This document shows, piece by piece, positions 56,365 to 64,000 of a DNA stretch of 64,000 nt; the stretch's first letter is position 1; every line of letters starts with the position of its first letter. Origin of the DNA: Artemia franciscana (taxonomy: Eukaryota > Arthropoda > Branchiopoda > Anostraca > Artemiidae); contig NC_088880.1 in assembly GCF_032884065.1 (NCBI RefSeq), forward strand, positions 33,854,008 to 33,918,007. Direction: 5' to 3'. A model generated the notes under the pieces. That model saw nothing but the letters and a program-made list of their open reading frames with translations, was not told where the DNA came from and did no database searches. Position numbers and translations under genes: made by a program.

Positions 56365-58075
56365 TTAAATAAAAAAAAACAAGTTTTTTTAACTGAAAGT
56401 AAGGAGCGACATTAAAACTTAAAACGCACAGAAATTACTTCGTATATGAAAGAGGCTGCTTCCTCATCAACGCCCCACTCTTTACGCTAAAGTTTGACTC
56501 TTTCTCTCAATTCTTCTTTTTAAAACAGTAAAAAACTTTAGCGTAAAGAGCGGGGCGTTGATGAGGAGGCAGCCTCTTTCATATACGAGGTAGTTTCTGT
56601 GCGTTTTAATGTCGCTCCTTACTTTCAGTTAAAAAAACTTGTTTTTTTTATTTAATTTCTGAACGTTTTTGAATCAATGCATGTTTTGATTTTGGCTCTC
56701 CGCAGAGGAATAATCAAAACGAAATTTGCATATTTTTTTTTTTTTTGGTTCAATGGCTTTCTAATAATTTTGATCGAATGATTTTGAGAAAAAAAGAGCG
56801 AGGGACGAAGCCTAGTTGCCCCCCGATTTTTTGGTTATTAAAAAAGGCAACTAGAACTTTTATTTTTTACGAATCTTTTTATTGGTAAAAGATTTACGTA
56901 ACTTATAAATTAGCTTACGTAAAGAACTTTTGTATTCTCATGTTTTTATTACATATATGAGGGGATTCGCCCCATCGTCAGTACCTCGCTCTTTACACTA
57001 AAGCTTAAATTTTATCCCAATTCATTAAGAATGACCCCCTGAATCACAAAAGCCGTAGAATAAGTAGTTGAAATTACTGAAAATACTTTAGCGTAAAGAG
57101 CGAGGTATTAGAAGGAGGTGAGCCCCTCATATGGGTAATAATTTCTGTTTGTTTTAAGTTTTATTGCTGTTACTTACTTCCAGCTGAAAAAGCTTTTTCA
57201 CTTTTATTTTTTAATTGTTTTTTTTTTTTAAATAATGCTAGTAAATCCTGCTCTCCCTTCATGGAAATTTTCTTCTCCCATTACAAATTCTCGAAGGAAA
57301 GTTCCCCCAGCATATCCCCCTCTTCTCAACCCCTCCCTCAAACCAAAAAAAAATCCTCCTGAAAACGCCTGTATACTTCCCAATAACCATTACTATATGT
57401 AAGCACAGGTCAAAGTTTGTAACTTGTTGCCCCTCCCACGGGGACTGTAAGGGAGTAAGTCGTCCCCAAAGACATAGTTATAAGGTTTTACGACTACGCT
57501 GAATAAAATGGCTATCTTAGAATTTTGATCCGTTGACTTTGGGAAAATAATTAGCGTGGGAGGGGGCCTAGGTGCCCTCCAATTTTTTTGGTCACTTAAA
57601 AAGGGCACTAGAACTTTTCATTTCCGTTAGAATGAGCCCTCTTGCAACATTCTAGGACAACTGGGTCGAAACGATCACCCCTGGGAAAAAAAAACAAAAA
57701 AAAAAAAACAAATAAACACGCATCCGTGATCTGCCTTCTGGCAAAAAATGTAAAATTCCACATTTTTGTAGATAGGAGTTCGAAACTTCTACAGTAGGGT
57801 TCTCTGATACGCTGAATCTGATGGTGTGATTTTCGTTAAGATTCTATGACTTTTAGGGGGCGTTTTCCCCTATTTTCTAAAATAACGCAAATTTTCTCAG
57901 GCTCGTAACTTTTGATTGGTAAGACTAAACTTGATGAAACTTATATATTTAAAACCAGCATTAAAATGCGATTCTTTTGATGTAGCTATTGGTATCAAAA
58001 TTCCATTTTTTAGAGTTTTGGTTACTATTGAGCCGGGTCGCTCCTTACTACAGTTCGTTACCACGAGCTGTTTGA
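56365..58075 (-). mobile_element. Fold-back element Fb1 inserted in a Penelope-like element
   Basis: On the minus strand it starts A|TCAAACAGCTCGTGGTAACG (+ strand 58075) and ends after the hairpin with a T-run plus atttaa. All landmarks present. It interrupts the endonuclease region of the Penelope-like element, and removing it restores the reading frame, so both ends are known to within a few bases. The minus-strand ORF 57393..57608 is incidental. Confidence 0.92.
56379..56642. repeat. Terminal hairpin of Fb1 (fourth copy)
   Basis: Both arms carry the private variants cgcacag (others: cgaacag), gaaagaggctgc and catcaacgcc. The right arm lacks an 'aacttaa' segment present in the left arm. 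Confidence 0.95.
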
Positions 58076-58690
58076 TTAATGCCTTGTCTATGTCTTTTTT
58101 ATGCTGTTGTAACCGTTTTTCAAGATTCTGATGGGTCCTGCCGACATAGTAATTTCCACAATCACAGGGTATTTGATAGACCCCTCTTTGGCGAGTAACT
58201 GGGGTCTTATCTGTACCGGAATTTAAGAAATTAATGATTTTAAGATTATTAGTTAAGATTAGATATACGGAAGATAGACAATATTCGAGGGCTTATCAGT
58301 AGCCTCACATTGTGAAATATCTTCTTCGATTTTACAAGAATGTCTTTTTATTCTACGGTTAATTATTTTATTGACAAAAGGAATGGGTATCCATTACCAA
58401 AAAGAACATCTCTGATAAAGTTTATTTCTGCATTTGTACACGAATCGGAGCAAATATTCAGGGCACGATCAATGAGGGAAGTTACAACTGCTCTTTTAAC
58501 TTGTGGGGGGTGATATGAATTAAAGTGAAATTACATCATCCATATAACGACCCCAATAGATGTGTTTTAAAAAAATAAGAATTTAATGCCCAATTTTCAA
58601 GGTTCTTGACATAAATATTTGCCAGTAGCCCGGATAAAGGTGCCCCCATGGGTAACCCATTTTTTGCTGATAAAAAGAATCGCGTTCTCG
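58076..58690 (-). pseudogene. Penelope-like element: reverse transcriptase and GIY-YIG fragment
   Basis: On the minus strand NGLPMGAPLSGLLANIYVKN and, after a frameshift, HIYWGRYMDDVISL are the reverse transcriptase blocks with the MDD active site. Further on, RQRGVYQIPCDCGNYYVGRT and HQNLEKRLQQHKKDIDKAL are the GIY-YIG (GVY...YVG) endonuclease core. Several frame changes and a TAA near the middle show that it is dead. It joins across the Fb1 insertion to 56018..56364. Penelope-like elements copy through reverse transcription primed by their endonuclease nick. Confidence 0.85.
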
Positions 58691-59041
58691 TTTTCGTTCT
58701 TTGTTATAGAAAGGCAGTGTGGTCTTCGTCGCTATTTTAGTGGGTACTATGGTCCAAGGAGCCTTGGAGGTGAAAACATTCCAGGATCCCACAATAGATA
58801 ATGAACGAAAATCATTTTGGAAAGTTTATTGCGAAAAGAAATTTATGGTGATTTCGAAAAAAGTCTAAAACCCCTCAAAAATGACGTCAGATCCAAATAA
58901 AAAAGTGTACCATTGGAACTAGCATGGTTAAAAACCTTATACAGGGAAATTATAATTCCCATCCCTGAACAATAAGGAAAATTACTTTTTTGCATCGGTA
59001 GCAGAGTTCTGTCCTGTTTTTTTTTTCTTTTTTTCAGCAGG
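58691..59041. other. Probable 5' continuation of the Penelope-like remnant, unclear
   Basis: The minus-strand ORFs 58583..58792 and 58843..59049 lie directly upstream of the reverse transcriptase blocks but show no motif I can name. No host gene. Confidence 0.3.
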
Positions 59042-59505
59042 CCTAGCATGCTACCAAGACATCATACAGAGATGGTTAATGGCTCATTCACAAGCTATTT
59101 TCATTCTATGTGCTTTTTATAAAATCCGGCATCTTCAGGTGCCATACGGCATTAAAATGGAACTTTTTGTACCATTTCTAAAGGGATGGGGCTAGCGGGC
59201 TACCAAAACATCGTAGATAAATTTTCTATAGCTTATACAAAAGATATTGCTCTTATCTAAATTTTCTGTATAAAATCTACCATCTACAAGTTCCAAATGG
59301 CACTAAAATGGCACTATTGGTGCCATATCTCAAGTGGAAAAGCTGGGGCTAGTGGGCATCCAGAATTTCTTAGAGAGATGTTTAATGGCTCAGTTGAAAG
59401 TTATTGCTCATGTCTACGTGCTTTTTATCAGTTCTGCCATCCTTAAGTGCCATATAGCACAAAAAACGGCACTCTGGTGCCGCTTCTTAGGTGGAAAAGT
59501 TCGGA
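59042..59505 (+). repeat. Three tandem ~150-bp units
   Basis: Units start near 59051 (ctaccaagacatcatacaga), 59200 (ctaccaaaacatcgtagata) and 59357 (catccagaatttcttagaga). Each has gctcttttta-like text, a ggcactaaaatggcact-type phrase and a ggtgcc end. The units are strongly diverged. Confidence 0.8.
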
Positions 59506-60702
59506 AGCATAAAACGGTACCATTGCAATAGTTATGGTCCAAAACCCTTAACCCTCAAAAACCTTAACAAGAACCCCTCCCGTATACTCCCCCTCCCAGC
59601 CTCCTTGGTAAGTCGCAATAGTCCAATAGGAGAATTCAATAGGAACTCTTTAACACGGTCAGCCAACGATGGGGTTCGCAAAATGATTTTCAAAATATCG
59701 AATGTTCTTAAGAGGCAGAAATTCATAGAAGAACAAATAATTGAATCTCAAAATTCCAAATGACTATTCCTTGACACACTCCCTCCCCTCCCTCTCTCCT
59801 GAGGGGTAAGGACTAAATTTACTTTTCGATTTTTACATTACAATACTAAAAAAGATATTTTCAAAATTAAGACGAGGGGAAGCTCCCTGTCTCCCTATCT
59901 TTCACATACGCCCCCGGATTTATACTCCTATCACAAACTAGGTAAACATTTTAGTGATTATTGCTTTATTTTTTTCGGAAAACCATCCCTCTTAAACTAA
60001 TGGGTTGTATTTGGCACACACACAAGAGACCATTTCTAGCAGGGAAGCACTCTAAAAAAAAGTAAAAATTTAAATGAACTGTAGGAAAATATATGAAACA
60101 AATCAGCCTATTGATATACACCCATATTAAAAGCTAGGTAAGCAATTTTATCGGTAATTGATTTTTTCTCATAAAATCACGCCTCCCTGGCCAATGGTTT
60201 GCGCACATGCAGAAATTTCTTTAGGGGAGATTCCAAAAGCGTAGATATTGGTGATTTTTATAAGATAAAAATGCAGGAAACAGTGGAGATAAATACAAAT
60301 ACTATGGGATTTTAAGGGAGGCTGGTACCTCCCTTTAATCAAGGGAGATTAAATCAAGATTAAAATCAAGAGGTTGCAAGCATCAAGCTATGGCCAATTG
60401 TAGAAAAAAATAGGACAGACAATCCAAGTGAGTAAGAGGCAAATTTGGCAAAAGTCCTTTTTAGGATTGTATAAAAATGGTGTCATTTCATTTGTTGACA
60501 GTTGGGTCTATCTATCATTCGTCCATATGTCATCCCTAGGGCAGAACTAAGATATATAGTCATAGAGCTAAGGGATGAAAGATTGGAGTGATTTTTGGTT
60601 GACGCGTAACGGACAATGACCACTGGACATTGTCGTGACATTGACGCGTGATGGACAATGGTTTGGTTGTATAATATAAGTTATCATCTCCTTGTTTTAT
60701 AG
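59506..60702. other. Unassigned sequence
   Basis: ORFs 59491..59763 and 59532..59726 lack domains. Short repeats of tggacaatg near 60610..60665 (gacgcgtaacggacaatg / gacgcgtgatggacaatgg). No gene before the exon at 60703. Confidence 0.4.
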
Positions 60703-60784
60703 TTTATGGCAATTTTGGCCGTCCTGGCACTTTCAAATGCAGAACAAGAAAAAGACGGCGAAGCCCCGTCAGGAGTTGAAGAAG
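60703..60784 (+). CDS. Signal-peptide exon of a further secreted protein gene
   Basis: 82 nt, acceptor tgttttatag, donor g|gtaaat, phase 1 out. It reads FMAILAVLALSNAEQEKDGE then APSGVEE: a hydrophobic core, a small-residue cleavage site (LSNA) and an acidic start, with the same length class and exit phase as the exons at 17558 and 48991. The protein sequence itself is not clearly homologous. The internal ATG could also be the start codon. The next exon is not recognisable before the window end. Confidence 0.55.
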
Positions 60785-62547
60785 GTAAATGAACAATTAG
60801 TTTATGGGCTTAGTCAATTTGATCTGGAAAGGTTTTACGCAAACAACTTACAAAACATATACACAAACGAACCCTTAACAGGGACTAGAGTCAGTAGCAC
60901 CATTTTAGGGGGAGGGAGGGGTAGTGGCACCTCGATGTTTTGTCCCCCCTTCCACTTTGTAAAATACATTTTTGGCGTTGCCATTTAAAATTATATTTAT
61001 TTTTCAATTAAAACAATGAAAAACACAGCAAAATTGTCTCCTATAGATAAATCGTACCCTATAGATAGCAAAAACAGGTTTTGTCCCCCCCCCTACTTTC
61101 ATTTTCAATGATGTGACACCCCTGATTATTGTCTGTATATTACAGAACGGTAAATGGTCCCTCTCAGAGGTTATGCCATCAAAAAAAATAGGTAGGCTTA
61201 GGTCTACTTTAAGTTTTGGAAGAAACAATTTCACAGCAATTTTTTTTTATCAAATTTTTAATTTTTTTTTTGAAAACTCATAAAGATCATTCCTAAAAGC
61301 ACTATAGATACTATACAATAAATATAGTATAAAAATAAAAAAAGTTTAGGTCTACTTTAAGTTTTAGAAGAAATATTTCACAGCAATTTTTTTGTTAAAT
61401 TTTTATTTTATTTGCGGTAAAAAACTGTCATTTTCGTATAATAAATTGCCCGTTGTTCCAGAATTTTGCCTGATCCCGTATATACACTTATATACCTAAA
61501 CAATATCATATATACCTGTACAAATATTAGAAATAATTCTTATAGAAGCAGTTCTAAAATACTTACTTATAGTGTTTTATACTATGTACTTAAATTTTCC
61601 AAAGCATGCGTGGAAACTTGCTCAAAAATAAAGTAAGTAGCTACTTGTTAAAAAAATGGACTCTATTCAAAAAATGATTATTCCTGTGAGATTTTTTAGT
61701 GATTCGCGGGGTTTCGCTGTAGAAATTCAACAGCAGCAAACGGATTGAAACTCGGTTGAAAAGACCTGACTGTGCCTTTGTGACTCAGGTGAGCAGGGGT
61801 GTAATTTTCAATGGGACAGTATGGACAACTGCTCCTCCAGACTCCATTTTTTTCCCCAGCTGGAATTTAGCTTCTGGAAAAAAATCTTGTCAAAACTAAG
61901 ATAAGTATGCATAATTCAAGCATCCAGTGAAGCAGGTTAGTTTTCTTAAATATTTTTGTTTACCTTTGTGGGATTATATGGCCCATTTTTCGTGTTCCAT
62001 TTCCATTTGGGAAAATTGGTCCCAGCCTCGCCCCCCCAGGGTTTTGACGAAATTATGCCACTGTGAGTCCGCTAATATTTCTAATGATAATAATAACAAG
62101 AATAGACCTGATCTAGTAACAAATCCCTCAATAATTTACTATATTTTAACCATAATGAGGCATAGGTTTAGCAGTAATTTAAACATAAACTTAATATAGC
62201 CTATAAATAGATGTAATTTACTTTCACCGAAATCATTCACCTGATAAGCATCAATAAATACCGCCTCCTTAACATGTTGACTTGTTATCCCTATTTATTC
62301 AGCTTGATTTACACTTTGTGGTTTTAAATTAGTGGCTTCAAGCTTAAACAAAAATGACAATCATTAGGTTGCATCTCAACTTATCTGCTGTGCCAAGTCC
62401 CATCGACGACAATACTCCAATTTTACAGCACTAATGGCAGCATCGAGAGGTTGTGTTCTTGTGTCGGGATAGATTCAAAAACTTATTTTGGGAGGGGAGG
62501 AGTTTTAGATTCTCAAAATTCAAGAAAATATATAAAAAAGCAAATTC
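60785..62547. other. Unassigned sequence
   Basis: Contains a direct repeat of ggtctactttaagtttt(g/a)gaagaaa with cacagcaattttttt at 61201 and 61349. No exon with a matching phase could be supported. Confidence 0.4.
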
Positions 62548-62710
62548 GCAAGGCCGTACCCAGGGGGAGGGTTAGGGGTTTGACCAACCCCCCTGAAATG
62601 TTTGTCCGACTCATAACAATTAATATAAACAAATTTTTGATGTATTTTTAAAGTTCCCCCCACGAAACTAAATCCTTTTGTAGCCCACCCCCCCAGAAAA
62701 AAACCCTGGA
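62548..62710 (+). repeat. Dispersed repeat, second copy of 52383
   Basis: aaggccgtacccagggggag ... aatgtttgtccgactcataa ... ccagaaaaaaaccctggat. The spurious ORF 62451..62651 runs through it. Confidence 0.85.
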
Positions 62711-63337
62711 TGTAAATTAAACATTAATTATGTAACAACCTATAAAAATCTGGAGATTTAAGAGGTTAAGAGAAAAAGGTGTGAATCGTTGGTGAAATTT
62801 TTAATCTGGAGGGAAAACGTCCGTTTATAATTAATCTGGATATATTAAAGTCAATAAGCTTTGTTTTGCCATTATAAGCTTATTGTGCGGATATTTAACC
62901 CCTTCCCCTCCAAAGGCAAAATTTTTTGGGAAGTCTCAACCTTGAGACCCAATAAGTTAGAACCCATGACTCAAACGAAAGAGTAATTTTTTTCACAAAC
63001 AGATGTTAGGCACTGACTCGTTTTGTGCAATAGCCTAGAGCTAGAACCTAGAGCTAGAGACTTGTGAAACTTAACTAAATCCACTACTAGGCAAAAGGGC
63101 CTAACTTAAACCTAGCTAAAACCCGCAACTGGGTAAAAGTGCGCGAACACGTACTTATACGTACTTGCGTACTTTAGTGCTGAATTTAAAAACTCTTAAA
63201 TTTTGTAAAAGAAAAAGCAGTGCGGCCGGATCTCTCTACAGGCATTTTTATTGGGGGTGGGGGATTGTAAGAGGGGTCCGTATCCGGATATTCATTCTAT
63301 TACTACTCAACATAGATAACTACGTTGAGTAGTTGGC
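62711..63337. other. Unassigned sequence
   Basis: No gene. A short duplicated phrase, agagctagaacctagagcta, is at 63036. Confidence 0.4.
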
Positions 63338-63975
63338 GGTCATGCTCGCCAAGTAAAAATTGGTTTAATCATTTCCTTAACTGACCGCATTTTTAGAATT
63401 TGCTCACCAAAATTTATTGAGGAGGAATTATTGTTGTTAAAAGAGATTTTAATAAGTAATCATTATCCGGGTTGGTTAATTGACCAGATTTTTTCGAAAA
63501 GAAGAAAATTTTTTTTAGAATTTTCTGACGATATTCTGGAAACAACAGAAAAGAAAGATGTTTTTTGTTCTCTACCATATGTTCCAGGGTTGAGTGAAAA
63601 ACTTAAAAGAATTTTACAAAATAATGGCTTAAAGGTAGCTTTAAGAGGTAGTAATACTTTGGCTAGTTTTTTATATTCTGGAAAGGATCGAACTTTCGTA
63701 GAGCAACAAAGTGGGGTATATAAAATCCCATGTACTTGTGGAAGCTCTTATCTGGGACGTACTAACCAGAATTTAAAAATGAGATTGCTACAACATCATA
63801 ATTCTATTTCATCGTCTTTAAAGCAAAATACCAAACCTGAAGATTTCACGTCGGCCCTTTCGGAACATATTTTAATTATCCAAATCATTTTATTTTGTTT
63901 GAAAATGTTTCTTTGGTTCCTAGGGACCAAGGTTTAAAGCAAATTTTCAGGGAAACAATCGAAATTAAAAAAAAA
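63338..63975 (+). pseudogene. Penelope-like element: C-terminal reverse transcriptase and GIY-YIG endonuclease
   Basis: The frame is open from about 63329: HARQVKIGLIISLTDRIFRI and CSPKFIEEELLLLKEILIS are the C-terminal reverse transcriptase region. PYVPGLSEKLKRIL is the linker. SGVYKIPCTCGSSYLGRTNQ and LKMRLLQHH are the GIY-YIG core with GVY, YLG and the Arg. A one-base shift near 63870 moves the frame from SEHIL to YPNHFILFENVSLV, and then GLKQIFRETIEI follows, as in the copy at 56018. The catalytic reverse transcriptase blocks are not found upstream, so it is 5'-truncated and frameshifted. It runs to the window edge. Confidence 0.85.
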
Positions 63976-64000
63976 AACTTATTCAAGAATAATTCCATAA

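Noticed and set aside
1-64000. tRNA, rRNA and other structured RNA genes
   Set aside because: I scanned by eye for tRNA A/B boxes and rRNA-like segments and saw nothing convincing; tRNAscan-SE and Infernal would settle it.

Overview
The window is eukaryotic DNA, almost certainly from an arthropod. It is AT-rich and saturated with interspersed and tandem repeats, its few genes are split by long introns with T-rich splice acceptors, and there is no operon-like packing. The repertoire (Penelope-like elements with GIY-YIG endonuclease, non-LTR retrotransposon tails ending in TAG repeats, a very abundant fold-back element) and the gene style (a short exon completing a signal peptide, as in arthropod cuticle and secretory genes) fit a crustacean. 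From memory the fold-back repeat resembles brine shrimp (Artemia) genomic repeats; that is an inference, not something shown here.

The host-gene content I can support is one small family of secreted, Gln-rich proteins with no relative I recognise. Each gene has an 85-nt exon finishing the signal peptide, then a phase-1 intron, then one long terminal exon. Copy 1 is 17558..17642 plus 20439..21139. Copy 2 is 48991..49075 plus 51031..51725. Copy 3 is a terminal exon only, 53081..53679, about 1.4 kb after copy 2. A fourth phase-matched signal-peptide exon lies at 60703..60784. All share an acidic PVEQEDQQ start, tandem PSYQTA-type repeats and a W-x-ACK-x3-GC motif, and then differ completely in their tails: Gly/Gln repeats in copy 1, a His-rich tail in copy 2 and a short His/Asn tail in copy 3.

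The rest is repeats. 1..4424 is bounded by long inverted arms. A decayed cysteine-rich gene fragment lies at 5280..5696. Minisatellites and TAG-bearing satellites occupy 8155..11540 and 46950..48880. Non-LTR reverse-transcriptase remnants lie at 4440, 14274, 20085 and 49467. Four near-complete copies of a ~1.7 kb fold-back element (called Fb1 here) start near 21565, 34841, 39065 and 56365, with diverged copies at 1243 and 23596. A 126/140-bp satellite fills 32863..33918. Two Penelope-like remnants lie at 56018..58690 (split by Fb1) and 63338..63975.

The two observations I value most are the secreted-protein family with changing tails and possible alternative last exons, and the Fb1 terminal hairpins, whose two arms match each other within a copy at positions where they differ between copies.
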